From the NCBI RefSeq assembly GCF_900094805.1, contig NZ_FMAT01000001.1:1064196-1128195 (forward strand): 64,000 nucleotides of DNA, written 5' to 3'. The stretch's first letter is position 1. Each line of letters opens with the position of its first letter. Positions 52,764-64,000 of the stretch are shown here, one piece after another. A program made the position numbers and the translations under genes. The notes below the pieces were generated by a model. That model was not told the DNA's origin and did no database searches. It worked only from the letters and a program-made list of their open reading frames with translations. This DNA comes from Arthrobacter sp. NIO-1057 (GTDB lineage Bacteria; Actinomycetota; Actinomycetes; Actinomycetales; Micrococcaceae).

Positions 52764-52803
52764 TCCCGTCCGGAATAACGCCTAAGCGTTATTCCGGACG
52801 GGA
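52764..52803. terminator. Perfect hairpin terminator of guaB
   Basis: TCCCGTCCGGAATAACGC pairs exactly with GCGTTATTCCGGACGGGA (18 pairs) around CTAA, followed on the plus strand by AATTTT. It lies 15 bases beyond the guaB stop. Confidence 0.85.
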
Positions 52804-52818
52804 AATTTTCAGATGCGT

Positions 52819-54357
<1,539 letters not shown>

Positions 54358-54445
54358 TTAAATGGTAGAGCCCTTTTGGCCTTGCAGTTATTCCCTTGCG
54401 GGACACTGTGTCCAAGCTCATGCCACACCAGGTCTCCAGCGGGAC

Positions 54446-56605
54446 TTATTTCCAGCCAGTGGCCTCTCTAAATGCATCCGCGAACTGACGCTTAGCGCTG
54501 AGCACAAACGTCTTGGATAGATGAGTGTCATCTAAGTACACCGATACATTACCGATCACAGCTTTGCAGACCCCTTGCGGGCAGAGCAAGCCCGTCATGT
54601 CTAATGACACCACTTGGTTCCCGTAATCGTGGTCCGCTAGGAACTCTTGAACCGGGTTAACCTGTGCCAACAGCTCATGCGCGGGGGCATCACATGCTTG
54701 AAGATTATTGGCGTTCGAGTCCACGCACTCGGGAATGGAATAGGTGAAGCGCGGGGTGTCACGCATCGCGATCACCTGGCTACCCTCATCTAGGAACGGC
54801 TGAATCGCCTGCGCATAGTTATCCACCATGACTTCCTGCTCCCCCGGGCTACGCAGGTACTCATCCGGATCCGCCACCGTTTTGCTGGCGTTCGTCAGCA
54901 GCATCTTGGGCGCCAAGTTGGTGATATATTCTTCGGCTGCTTCTTGGAAATCAGCACATTCGGGATTTTCGGCGTCAACGGTGTAGCCGTATCGGCACCC
55001 CGGGTGGTACACGAGGATCCAGCTACCACCAGATTCTTCAATGGCTGCAGCGGCCGCTGAAGACCAATGCTGCATATGCGAATCGCCGAGCATGACCAAG
55101 TCCGGGGAACCATCAAAGTTTCCGCCCTGCTCACAGAACATGATCCGATCGTCCTGCGGATCATTCGATCCGGCACAGGAGTTGCCGGGCATTTGCCATT
55201 CATCTTCGAGCTCCGTGCCCAATGGTAGGGTCAGCGCTGCGGGTGAAGGATCCCAATCATCGCTGACGGTTGCGCCGGGGTTATCGGTGACAGTTTGTGA
55301 GGCCGCTAGGGCGCGACGGTGCTCCACATTGTTTTCCCAGGCGGTGACCGCCAGGCTCGCGATTCCCAGGCCAATGGCTACCACTGCGATTTGGCTGATG
55401 GCTTTCAGTCCGGCTTGAGGCATCCAACGGGGGAATCCAAAACTCTGTTGCCACGCAATGACGGGTTTCTCGATGAACTTGGTGGTGCACCACGAGGCGA
55501 AGATCGCGGCCGCAATGAGCAGAGATCCAGCAAGGAATGATGCATGTTCCTTTTTGGTGAGCTCAAGATAGAAGACCAGCATTGGCCAGTGCCACAGGTA
55601 CATACCGTAGGACAGGTCGCCGAGCTTCACCAGCGGTTTCAGCGACAAGACTCCCGAGGGGTTAGCCCAAGCGCGGCGTGCCGGAGCTGCAATGATCAAG
55701 GCTGCAGCGACAGTAGGGATCAGAGCCATGAATCCAGGGAACTGTCCTTGGACATCCAAGACCGCGCCACTACCGATAATGGTGAGCATCCCGGCCCAAC
55801 CAGCGATGCGTCGGATCTTCTCTGGCAGGGTCGAAATCCACGGCAAAGCCAGGGCAAGTAACGAGCCGAGGGCAAATTCCCACAGTCGTGCGCCGGTATG
55901 GAAGTAGGCGACCTGCTGATCATTGGCGGTGATGTTGATAGAGAAAACTAGCGAGCAGACAAAGATGACTGCAAAGAAGGCTGAGGCCACCCAAGCAAAA
56001 TTGATGCGCTTGAAGAATAGCTTCCACACCAGAGCACTGACGGCGAGCACCACGGGCCAAAGGATGAAGATCTGACCTTGAACGGAGAGGGACCAGAAGT
56101 GTTGGAGGGGTGACGCCGATGAGGTGTTGAAGTCGTAGTAGTCGACCTGATGATTGGCCAGATACCAGTTCTGTTTGTAGAACAGCGAAGCCGTGGACTG
56201 ATCGATTAACTCCAGCCAACGGTTACTTGGCAAGAGGATCCAGGCGGCCACCACGACGCTAATAATGACTACTGCAGCTTGGGGTATCAGCCGCGAGAAG
56301 CGGTGCAACCATCCGGTGATTAGTGGTGGACGTTCACCACGAGAAATTCGCCGAGCGGTGGAAGAGGTAAGGAAGAATGCGGAGAGCATCAAGAAGATGT
56401 CCACTCCCCCGGAAACCTTGGAGAACCAGATGTGGTAGCACATCACCAACAGCACTGCGAGGGCTCGAAGACCCTGCAGGTCGACCCGGAAGTTGGCACT
56501 GTCAGTGCTTTTTCGAGGCTGATTGAGGGTGGGAGTCACAGGTAAAGCTTCCGTCGGGAACTCGGGCGGGTCCTCCGCGTTACAGATCTTTGACACGTCA
56601 GACAA
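54446..56605 (-). CDS. Acyltransferase (AT3) fused to an SGNH esterase-like domain
   Basis: 719 residues. The N-terminal half is an acyltransferase_3 membrane domain with about ten spans, starting FRVDLQGLRALAVLLVMCYH (R-x-x-D-x-x-R-A-L/A) and GVDIFLMLSAFFLTSS. The C-terminal ~270 residues are a periplasmic SGNH domain: LVMLGDSHMQHWSSAAAAAI (GDS) and the D-x-x-H in YLDDTHLSKTF. OatA-type proteins O-acetylate cell-wall sugars. Downstream of guaB's divergent start (54324 is on the same strand, so guaB follows). Confidence 0.92.
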   Translation of the reverse strand: MSDVSKICNAEDPPEFPTEALPVTPTLNQPRKSTDSANFRVDLQGLRALAVLLVMCYHIWFSKVSGGVDIFLMLSAFFLTSSTARRISRGERPPLITGWLHRFSRLIPQAAVVIISVVVAAWILLPSNRWLELIDQSTASLFYKQNWYLANHQVDYYDFNTSSASPLQHFWSLSVQGQIFILWPVVLAVSALVWKLFFKRINFAWVASAFFAVIFVCSLVFSINITANDQQVAYFHTGARLWEFALGSLLALALPWISTLPEKIRRIAGWAGMLTIIGSGAVLDVQGQFPGFMALIPTVAAALIIAAPARRAWANPSGVLSLKPLVKLGDLSYGMYLWHWPMLVFYLELTKKEHASFLAGSLLIAAAIFASWCTTKFIEKPVIAWQQSFGFPRWMPQAGLKAISQIAVVAIGLGIASLAVTAWENNVEHRRALAASQTVTDNPGATVSDDWDPSPAALTLPLGTELEDEWQMPGNSCAGSNDPQDDRIMFCEQGGNFDGSPDLVMLGDSHMQHWSSAAAAAIEESGGSWILVYHPGCRYGYTVDAENPECADFQEAAEEYITNLAPKMLLTNASKTVADPDEYLRSPGEQEVMVDNYAQAIQPFLDEGSQVIAMRDTPRFTYSIPECVDSNANNLQACDAPAHELLAQVNPVQEFLADHDYGNQVVSLDMTGLLCPQGVCKAVIGNVSVYLDDTHLSKTFVLSAKRQFADAFREATGWK

Positions 56606-56817
56606 CCAGCGATCTTATCAAGAGTGCCTGAGAAGCGTTCACAGACTAATAGTCAGCAATCCTCATACTTCAATTAAATTCATGGACTGTATTGCACTGA
56701 CTTGCGCATGAATATCTGTGTTTCGACGCGAACAAGATCAGTAATTTTCGGCGCGCCACCAAAGCCAGTCTCTCGACCTGCGATTCAGCATGACTCTAAC
56801 AATTCAAGATGGAACGG

Positions 56818-56854
56818 AGAGCCGGGCAAGACCGAAAGTATCTTGCCCGGCTCT
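56818..56854. terminator. Hairpin terminator of the candidate immunity gene
   Basis: AGAGCCGGGCAAGA pairs with TCTTGCCCGGCTCT (14 pairs) around CCGAAAGTA. It lies 17 bases past the stop of the 56871 gene and ends the toxin/immunity operon. Confidence 0.8.
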
Positions 56855-56870
56855 ACCTATACCCTGGTCT

Positions 56871-57161
56871 TTACCAGAACGACCCGTCTATCTCTACCTC
56901 GAATTCATCACCTACGGCATCCTTGAGTGCTTGCTGCAATTCTTCAGCCTCAATTCGATGTGTCGAGCCCATACCGTTGTGTTTCCATCCTGAAACCTCA
57001 TCAAAGTTATCGATGAATCGCTGGTTCCAGCTACGAAGCCTGAGTTCAATGTCGTGCGGGATCATTGGCAGTGGATCACCAGTAAAGTACTGCGGATTAT
57101 CCGGATCAATCACCGGAACAATATCGACCCACTGAGGCACGATAAATAATGTTCTTTTCAT
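56871..57161 (-). CDS. Acidic small protein, candidate immunity protein
   Basis: A 96-residue protein, pI clearly acidic (IDPDNPQYFTGDPLPMIPHD, LQQALKDAVGDEFEVEIDGS), no signal peptide, so cytosolic. It begins 10 bases after the stop of a secreted protein with an RNase-toxin-like domain and shares one operon and terminator with it. Acidic charge fits neutralising a basic nucleic-acid-binding toxin. No family recognised; the role is inferred from position and charge. Confidence 0.6.
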   Translation of the reverse strand: MKRTLFIVPQWVDIVPVIDPDNPQYFTGDPLPMIPHDIELRLRSWNQRFIDNFDEVSGWKHNGMGSTHRIEAEELQQALKDAVGDEFEVEIDGSFW

Positions 57162-57171
57162 AGCGGCTCTT

Positions 57172-57813
57172 CTAACGACAATTGGGGGCTCCCGTTGGGT
57201 AGGAGGTGATCAAGGTCTTGGTTGTCTGAGATACGACGACAGTTGGGCTAAAAGTTACCTTTTTTGTACGCGATGAGTTGGTCAACACAATTGGAGTGCT
57301 GTAGCAAAGCTTGCCTGCACCAGCGTGACGAATTAGCGAAGGGTTGTTCAGCGCGCTCTTCGTCGCATAGCTCATGAAGTCGTCCCAACGCCCCAGCCCA
57401 CCGACCGATGCAATCCTCTTGGCCCACTCTGACGCATGCCGCTGTTTGATATGGACATAACCAGCAGCTGTATTCCCGCACTTGAGGTTTATTTTACCGC
57501 CACCAAATGAGCTAAAACTTCTGGCTGAGTACGAGGTGATGTTCCAATTCGAGTTGTGGGATATGTTGCAATTGATGCTATCCATGGGTCCAAGCAGAGC
57601 CGGTGTGGCCACCGACGAATCGCCATTTATCGGATTTGTTGACGCCGAGGGGAACTCCAATACCCCTTTCGTCCCAATTTCGTCGACGTTAATCACCACA
57701 GGCTTTACAGCCGACGTGGCGCCATTCGGTGTTTCTGCGGCTCCAGCTGGCGACAATGGAAGTACGGCCAATACACCCACCAGTAAAGCCGTTGCGTAAG
57801 TTTTGATTCTCAT
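57172..57813 (-). CDS. Secreted protein with a BECR-type (RNase-toxin-like) C-terminal domain
   Basis: 213 residues. A Sec signal peptide (MRIKTYATALLVGVLAVLPL, cleavage near AGA-AE, residue ~26) is followed by a variable linker and a C-terminal domain of about 110 residues. The domain has GYVHIKQRHASEWAKR (H121, R125, H126), a helical middle (GRWDDFMSYATKSALNNPSL), CYSTPIVLTNSSRTKK and the ending TKTLITSYPTG. The H..RH ... T-x-YP pattern is typical of the barnase-EndoU-ColE5-RelE group of polymorphic RNase toxins. Several Cys (C82, C112, C170, C212) may form disulphides. Assignment is by pattern. Confidence 0.6.
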   Translation of the reverse strand: MRIKTYATALLVGVLAVLPLSPAGAAETPNGATSAVKPVVINVDEIGTKGVLEFPSASTNPINGDSSVATPALLGPMDSINCNISHNSNWNITSYSARSFSSFGGGKINLKCGNTAAGYVHIKQRHASEWAKRIASVGGLGRWDDFMSYATKSALNNPSLIRHAGAGKLCYSTPIVLTNSSRTKKVTFSPTVVVSQTTKTLITSYPTGAPNCR

Positions 57814-58392
57814 ATTTTTGCCCTACACAAACAATGCGCTGTACAATAACGCATGTTTAGCGTACCTGAAAACATAATATGTCCATCTCACAAGCCATAT
57901 AGTTATATAAAAATGACTAAGTTGTCGCGCCGATCACTTAACCTTCGAAGCATCGCCGTCATACACCTTCCCACTCAGAGGTGGCGCCAAAGATTTGAAA
58001 ACGTAGACCGCCAATTCGCCGATAGATCTTGCCCTGTGGTCATCCGTTCTAAATAGGCCACAATCCACGTCGCCCGATTGCACCTAATTCACACTGGGTC
58101 GACCTAAGTACTTGAATAATGGATTTCGAAAACTTGCATAATGTCTTGCAAGGCTCAGCACCTTGGTGGTGATGCCGTTGCCGCTGGAAGACGGGACGAT
58201 GCCTCCCATCCGGATTAGGAAGAAAAACTCTAGTTGTTGCTGACAAAACAGATGGATGACACTTGACCTAAAGGCAACTTCACAAACTTCCTAGGCAATA
58301 TCGAAACACTCTGAGCGGTAGTTCACGAAGAAGCCGCCGCTGGCCCAAGATCACGCTTGGTCCGGCGGCGGCTTCAAAGCCTTTACAGCGAC
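57814..58392. other. 579-base interval, no gene recognised
   Basis: It holds the leader of the secreted gene, an AT-rich left part and the groEL terminator at its right end. No reading frame was convincing. Confidence 0.5.
58331..58374. terminator. Hairpin terminator of groEL
   Basis: AAGCCGCCGC and CCAAG pair with CTTGG and GCGGCGGCTT around a short loop. It lies 19 bases past the groEL stop. Confidence 0.8.
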
Positions 58393-60015
<1,623 letters not shown>

Positions 60016-60030
60016 TTAGCGAGGTTGGCG

Positions 60031-60327
60031 TTACTTTACGACGACTGCCAGTACGTCGCGAGCCGAAAGCACTAGGTACTCTTCGTTGCCGACCTTGACC
60101 TCGGTTCCGCCGTACTTCGAGTACAGAACTACGTCACCTTCAGCAACGTCTACAGGAACGCGGTTACCCTTGTCGTCGATGCGGCCTGGGCCTACTGCAA
60201 CAACGGTGCCTTCCTGTGGCTTTTCCTTAGCGGAGTCTGGGATGACCAGGCCCGAAGCGGTGGTGGTTACGGCTTCGACCTGCTTGATGACAATGCGGTC
60301 TTCGAGCGGCTTGATGGAGACAGACAT
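60031..60327 (-). CDS. groES: Co-chaperonin GroES, 10 kDa
   Basis: 98 residues. [20 protein letters not shown], the mobile loop [20 protein letters not shown] and [30 protein letters not shown] are all diagnostic. The ATG 60327 has AAAGGAG upstream; the longer frame is not used. It caps GroEL. The operon leader of about 140 bases contains the CIRCE operator. Confidence 0.97.
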   Translation of the reverse strand: MSVSIKPLEDRIVIKQVEAVTTTASGLVIPDSAKEKPQEGTVVAVGPGRIDDKGNRVPVDVAEGDVVLYSKYGGTEVKVGNEEYLVLSARDVLAVVVK

Positions 60328-60468
60328 GGTCTCTCCTTTTCGTGTATGAACCAATGGTGGTAGGGGTGCGCCCTATGGCATTGGACCAACCGTCGTCGCG
60401 GTGCCAGTTGGTGGTATCCAGTCAGGCGGTGGTTCTACAGCCCAAAGGCTATAGAACTTCCAACACTG

Positions 60469-60498
60469 ACTTTAGGACGAGCTTTAGCACTCGGTCAA
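60469..60498 (-). promoter_or_regulatory. Candidate groESL promoter
   Basis: On the minus strand TTGACC (60498-60493) and TAAAGT (60474-60469) are separated by 18 bases. The -35 falls inside the CIRCE element, so HrcA binding would block RNA polymerase. Confidence 0.6.
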
Positions 60499-60510
60499 GG
60501 CGAGTGCTAA
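60484..60510. promoter_or_regulatory. CIRCE element
   Basis: TTAGCACTC, nine bases, GAGTGCTAA: a perfect match to the CIRCE consensus. HrcA binds it and represses groESL until heat shock. Confidence 0.93.
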
Positions 60511-60519
60511 TCAAAGCCC

Positions 60520-62097
60520 TTAGTTCGTCATACCGGTTCGCGCAGAGCGCACAGCAGCCGACTCTTCAATGTCTTCTGGAGCACTCAGATCCATCTCGGA
60601 ATATTTGACCATCTTGGATTTGGTGATCATTCGGTGCACCAACCATAAGCCTAGGAACAGCGGCAAGCCGATGTAGGCGGAGAGCACCTCCAGGGCATGT
60701 CCAGCGAGGACCGCCTGATAGTTCTGGCCAACAATGACCGCGATGAGCATCAGGAACGCCACAATGGGACCGAGCGGGAAGAACGGCGCGCGGTACGGCA
60801 GATCTTTGACGCTGTAACCCTGGGCTAGGTAGCCGCGACGGAAGCGATAGTGCGAGGCAGCGATGCCCACCCAAACGATAAAGCCACACAAACCAGAAAC
60901 GTTGAGCAGCCAAGTGTAGGCGGCACCCTGACCCACCAGAGCGGTAAGGAAACCAAAGAGCCCTACGGCAGCGGTGGCCAACAAAGCCATGACGGGAACA
61001 CCACGGGAATTGGTCGTTCCGAAGATCTTGGGCGCCTTGCCATCATGGGCCATCGAGTAAAGCATGCGGGTTGAGGCGTAGAGCCCCGAATTGCCGGCAG
61101 AAAGAATTGCCGTGAGGATGACTGCATTCATGGCAGCCGCCGCAAAGGCGATACCAGCTCGTTCAAAGACCAGGGTGAATGGTGAGGAGGCAACATCGGC
61201 TTCGCCACTGGCTAGCAAGCTTGGGTCGGTGAACGGAATTAAGCAGCCAATGATGAAGATGGCACCGATATAGAAGAGCATGATGCGCCAGAAGACTCGG
61301 CGGATCGCTTTGGGAACTTCGCGGCGAGGGTCTTTAGCTTCTCCGGCGGCCACACCAACCAACTCGGTACCCTGGAATGAGAAGCCGGCAATCATGAAAA
61401 CAGAGATAATCGATAGCCAACCACCATGGAATACATCCTTGCCTTCCTTCCAGTTGGCTAGTGGGTCACTTTGAGATCCTAAGACGCCGAAGATCATCAG
61501 AACACCGGCCGCTAGGAAGGCAATCACGGTGACCACCTTGATGAGCGCCAACCAGAATTCACCTTCACCAAAAGCCTTAGCGGAAAGTGCATTCAAAGCG
61601 GTCAAAGCTGCAAGAAAGAGCCCTGCCCAGACCCAGCCGGGGACATCGGGCAACCAGAAGCTCATGACGATACCCGCGGCCACCAGTTCTGCAGCAACGG
61701 TGATGGCCCAGTTGAACCAATAGTTCCAGCCAATGGCAAACCCGAAGGAAGGAGAGACAAAGCGGGTGGCGAAGGTTTGGAAAGAACCCGCTACCGGAAT
61801 CTTGGCCGTCATCTCTCCCAGCGATTGCATCAACAGATAAACCATGAGTCCAACCGCGGCATAAGCCACCAGAGCACCGCCAGGACCCGCCTGCGCGATA
61901 GTTCCACCCGAGGCCACAAACAAGCCAGTTCCAATGGATCCACCGATGGCAATCATCTGCAGATGGCGGCTACTCATGCCACGCTTGAGTTGGTTCTGCA
62001 TCGCTTCAGGAGTGCTATTGCTTGCTTGGATTCCCGTTGGGGTTTGATCACTCGACGCCATTGTCGTTCGCTGCATAGATTTCTTCACAGGTGCCAT
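60520..62097 (-). CDS. APC-family amino acid permease
   Basis: About 525 residues with 12 predicted membrane spans. IAIGGSIGTGLFVASGGTIA (first span with G-S-I-G-T-G), AGWNYWFNWAITVAAELVAA-like IGWNYWFNWAITVAAELVAA, FSFQGTELVGVAAGEAKDPR and ILSAGNSGLYASTRMLYSMA match the LysP/basic amino-acid permease group. It imports an amino acid by proton symport; lysine is a fair guess. The start is uncertain (ATG 62097, or Met codons at 62076/62061). Convergent with nothing; CIRCE lies 10 bases past its stop. Confidence 0.9.
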   Translation of the reverse strand: MAPVKKSMQRTTMASSDQTPTGIQASNSTPEAMQNQLKRGMSSRHLQMIAIGGSIGTGLFVASGGTIAQAGPGGALVAYAAVGLMVYLLMQSLGEMTAKIPVAGSFQTFATRFVSPSFGFAIGWNYWFNWAITVAAELVAAGIVMSFWLPDVPGWVWAGLFLAALTALNALSAKAFGEGEFWLALIKVVTVIAFLAAGVLMIFGVLGSQSDPLANWKEGKDVFHGGWLSIISVFMIAGFSFQGTELVGVAAGEAKDPRREVPKAIRRVFWRIMLFYIGAIFIIGCLIPFTDPSLLASGEADVASSPFTLVFERAGIAFAAAAMNAVILTAILSAGNSGLYASTRMLYSMAHDGKAPKIFGTTNSRGVPVMALLATAAVGLFGFLTALVGQGAAYTWLLNVSGLCGFIVWVGIAASHYRFRRGYLAQGYSVKDLPYRAPFFPLGPIVAFLMLIAVIVGQNYQAVLAGHALEVLSAYIGLPLFLGLWLVHRMITKSKMVKYSEMDLSAPEDIEESAAVRSARTGMTN

Positions 62098-62118
62098 GGA
62101 ACACCAAAGGCGACTCAA

Positions 62119-62524
62119 ATGCGACCTGAGTCACTTCAGTTTTTCTTAGCGAACTCACCTCGACCTAGGCAAAGCAAGTATGACCAGCACTTGAGCAAAC
62201 GAATCGAGTGGCAGACTCTAAAACAGTGGCACCTTTACTCACCAGCAAGTTTTGAAGGTTTCCGAAAAGGATTACGCTTTCTAAACAATTGCTACCCCAT
62301 GAAACAGCATTGCTAACTCAAGGGGTGTGCTCGCTTCATGCTTACTTCTCGCCCACAGCTACATTTACGCTCCCCATATAGCGACGCGTCCGTGCAACGC
62401 CACTATTCATGACGATCAAAAGAATCTGAATGTGACGCAGATCTGTCACATAGGTCACACCACTTGGCTAACGTCGAGACCTTGAGCGATCAACCGCGCA
62501 ATCGATCAACGATAGGCTTGAATC
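62119..62524. other. 406-base interval with a candidate operator
   Basis: It contains the leader of the permease gene and of the methyltransferase gene. A palindrome and direct repeats at 62430-62457 are listed separately. No coding sequence seen. Confidence 0.5.
62430..62451. promoter_or_regulatory. 22-base palindrome with adjacent GTCACA repeats
   Basis: ATGTGAC-GCAGATCT-GTCACAT has perfect seven-base arms. Its right arm continues as GTCACA-TAG-GTCACA (62445-62459), a direct repeat. It lies 74 bases upstream of the methyltransferase start. CRP/GlxR sites are similar but have six bases between TGTGA and TCACA, here ten. Binding protein unknown. Confidence 0.5.
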
Positions 62525-63766
62525 ATGGCTCAGGCTTCTAACGACTCAACGCTCAACGAACAATTCGCGGCTCTACTCTCTACTGAGGGCTGGCAATTGC
62601 TTTCCACCATTGACCCATCCATGGTTTCTTCCAAAGATGCGGCGTGGACGCTGAACGAGAAACTCCGCAAAGAAGGACACGATCCTCAGGTCGTCCGCGC
62701 CGTCATTGCGCAATCAGAGCTTCGTTACAAGGCACGAGTGAAGTTTGGTCCTTTCGCTGATTCGCTGGTCTTCACCCCGGCCGGTCTGGAACAGGCAACC
62801 CGGTTAACCATTGCGGGGTTGCATGCTCAGCGCTTTACTAAGGCCGGCGCGACGCACGTGGCAGACCTCGGTTGCGGTATCGGCACCGACTCCATCGCGC
62901 TAGCCAGTGCCGGTCTGCAAGTCACCGCGGTAGAGAAGGACGAGACCACCGCGGCAGCCACCACCTTGAACCTCATGCCCTTTGAGAATGCCACCGTAGT
63001 TCATGGGGGTGCAGAAGATGCCGATCTCACCGGAGTGGATGGTGTCTGGCTTGATCCAGCACGTCGCACGGATATTTCAGGCAGCACGCGCCGACTCTTT
63101 GACCCAGAAGCCTTCTCCCCTCCCCTGTCTTTTGTTGAGAAGCTCGTGGACTCAGGGCTCGATGTGGGTGTGAAGCTCGGCCCGGGTCTGCCGCATGAAG
63201 CTATTCCTGCTAATGCAGAGTCCGTGTGGATTTCAGATCATGGCTCGGTGATTGAAGCATGCCTATGGTTTGGCAAGCTCAAGCGTCAGGACATAGTCCG
63301 GGCAGCACTGGTTATCGATAAGGATGGTGCGCACGAACTGACAAGCCCGGTAGCAGCCAAGGAAGATTCCGCAGCCAAGGTAGGGGAACTCGAAGCGCAT
63401 ATCTACGAGCCCGATGGAGCGGTCATCCGCTCACACCTGATTTCTACGCTCTTGGAATCCACTGGAGGACATTTATTAGATGACCACATCGCGTACTTTA
63501 CTCACGCGGAGCAAATCTCAACTCCCTTCGCCCGTGGATACAAGGTTCTAGCGGTTCATGATTACAACGTGAAGAAGCTTCGTAGCTGGGTCAAGGCCAA
63601 TGGCATCGGTACTCTCGACATCAAGAAACGTGGAGTCGATGCGACTCCAGAAGAACTCCGAAAAATCTTGCTGGCCGGTGTTCCAAAGAGTGCCAAGAAT
63701 CGAGCCACTTTGATGTTGGCCCGTATTGGAGAAAAACGAGTGGCATTCGAGGTATCTCCTCACTAA
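62525..63766 (+). CDS. SAM-dependent methyltransferase with THUMP-like domain
   Basis: 413 residues. The Rossmann part has HVADLGCGIGTDSIALASAG (motif I) and VTAVEKDETTAAATTLNLMP (motif II), then GVWLDPARRTDISGSTRRLF (a D-P-A-R-R motif typical of the group). The C-terminal domain ending NRATLMLARIGEKRVAFEVS is the THUMP-like part. Homologues in actinobacteria are annotated as class I methyltransferases with an RNA or protein target. Function not proven. Confidence 0.87.
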   Translation: MAQASNDSTLNEQFAALLSTEGWQLLSTIDPSMVSSKDAAWTLNEKLRKEGHDPQVVRAVIAQSELRYKARVKFGPFADSLVFTPAGLEQATRLTIAGLHAQRFTKAGATHVADLGCGIGTDSIALASAGLQVTAVEKDETTAAATTLNLMPFENATVVHGGAEDADLTGVDGVWLDPARRTDISGSTRRLFDPEAFSPPLSFVEKLVDSGLDVGVKLGPGLPHEAIPANAESVWISDHGSVIEACLWFGKLKRQDIVRAALVIDKDGAHELTSPVAAKEDSAAKVGELEAHIYEPDGAVIRSHLISTLLESTGGHLLDDHIAYFTHAEQISTPFARGYKVLAVHDYNVKKLRSWVKANGIGTLDIKKRGVDATPEELRKILLAGVPKSAKNRATLMLARIGEKRVAFEVSPH

Positions 63767-63920
63767 TCTATGGTGATACACCTCCTATGAGTTCGGTATC
63801 CCCACCGCAGTTTTCTCATATATAGAATAGGGATGGAGAAACATCTTATTCGGTGCGTCTTCATCCGCTGTTTGTTCGGCTCCGGAGCCCTCCGTCCGAG
63901 ACGTCATCATTAGGAGCCCA

Positions 63921-64000
63921 GTGCAAAAAATCGAGTTCGCCCAATCTCCCCAATCCACCATTGGTGTCGAATGGGAAATCGCTTTGGTCAATCGCGAAAG
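63921..64000 (+). CDS. Glutamate-cysteine ligase, YbdK family (partial, runs off the window)
   Basis: The last 80 bases encode QKIEFAQSPQSTIGVEWEIA then LVNRE, the conserved start of the carboxylate-amine ligase GCS2 family (F..S...T.GVEWE..LV). TAGGAG lies four bases before the GTG. These ligate glutamate and cysteine, or act as weak gamma-glutamyl ligases. Only the N-terminus is visible. Confidence 0.85.
   Translation, partial: MQKIEFAQSPQSTIGVEWEIALVNRE

Larger units (their letters stand above)
52193..52818. other. 626-base interval: possible small Cys peptide and guaB terminator
   Basis: The middle (about 52330-52640) has several overlapping frames without a recognised family. A small plus-strand frame (52408-52533) is listed separately. 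The right end carries the guaB terminator (52764-52803). The rest shows nothing recognisable. Confidence 0.45.

Overview
The window is chromosomal DNA from a high-GC Gram-positive bacterium, most likely a member of the Micrococcaceae (Arthrobacter/Glutamicibacter type). This rests on the proteins: two IMP dehydrogenase paralogues (guaB and guaB3) near guaA, a DUF3817-SURF1 pair, a groESL operon under a CIRCE element with a His-tailed GroEL, LTAC-type lipoproteins, a wHTH/M23 peptidase pair, and the xseAB/ispH/ychF block. Genus assignment is inference. No rRNA, tRNA or CRISPR array was seen.

Region 1 (1-23 kb) is an accessory, decaying region. It holds an IS110-family element at the left edge, an IS3-family element at 6.1-7.6 kb, and many short cargo-type genes: VOC/glyoxalase proteins, alpha/beta hydrolases, MerR/ArsR/XRE regulators, MsrA, RidA, a RES-domain protein, a HExxH protease and a TipAS-type MerR. 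At least nine genes are broken: a hydrolase with a nonsense codon, fragments of an alcohol dehydrogenase, a VOC protein, a RibD-like reductase and an SDR, a frameshifted VOC protein, a truncated VapC, a toxin stub upstream of an XRE antitoxin, and a large zinc-hook ATPase resembling RloC/PrrC-type anticodon nucleases interrupted by one amber codon. One toxin-antitoxin locus (HigBA at 22.4-23.0 kb) looks intact and is fused operonically to a P-loop kinase-like gene.

Region 2 (23-36 kb) is core: ychF, ispH, a secreted SH3b/polysaccharide deacetylase, xseA-xseB, a PPK2-family kinase, an AlaA-like aminotransferase, an orphan OpuAC-like lipoprotein, a Nudix hydrolase, an Lrp regulator, a GNAT enzyme, 5-formyl-THF cyclo-ligase and a CpaB/SAF-domain protein.

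Region 3 (36-48 kb) contains a ~1,400-residue SF1-helicase/MTES_1575-nuclease-like protein whose key catalytic residues appear replaced, then guaA, a DUF3817 protein, a SURF1-like protein, guaB3 and a BtrH_N/DUF4872 protein. Region 4 (48-64 kb) has a frameshifted small gene, a TetR-acetyltransferase operon divergent from an MFS-VanZ pair, guaB, an AT3-SGNH acyltransferase, a secreted small protein with BECR-type RNase-toxin features followed at once by an acidic candidate immunity gene, groEL-groES, an amino-acid permease, a THUMP-like methyltransferase and the first 80 bases of a glutamate-cysteine ligase gene.

The most interesting items are the secreted toxin/immunity pair (56.9-57.8 kb), the amber-interrupted RloC-like ATPase (18.9-21.2 kb), the degenerate helicase-nuclease (36.4-40.6 kb), the HigBA-kinase operon, and the concentration of decayed toxin-antitoxin remnants between 9 and 15 kb.
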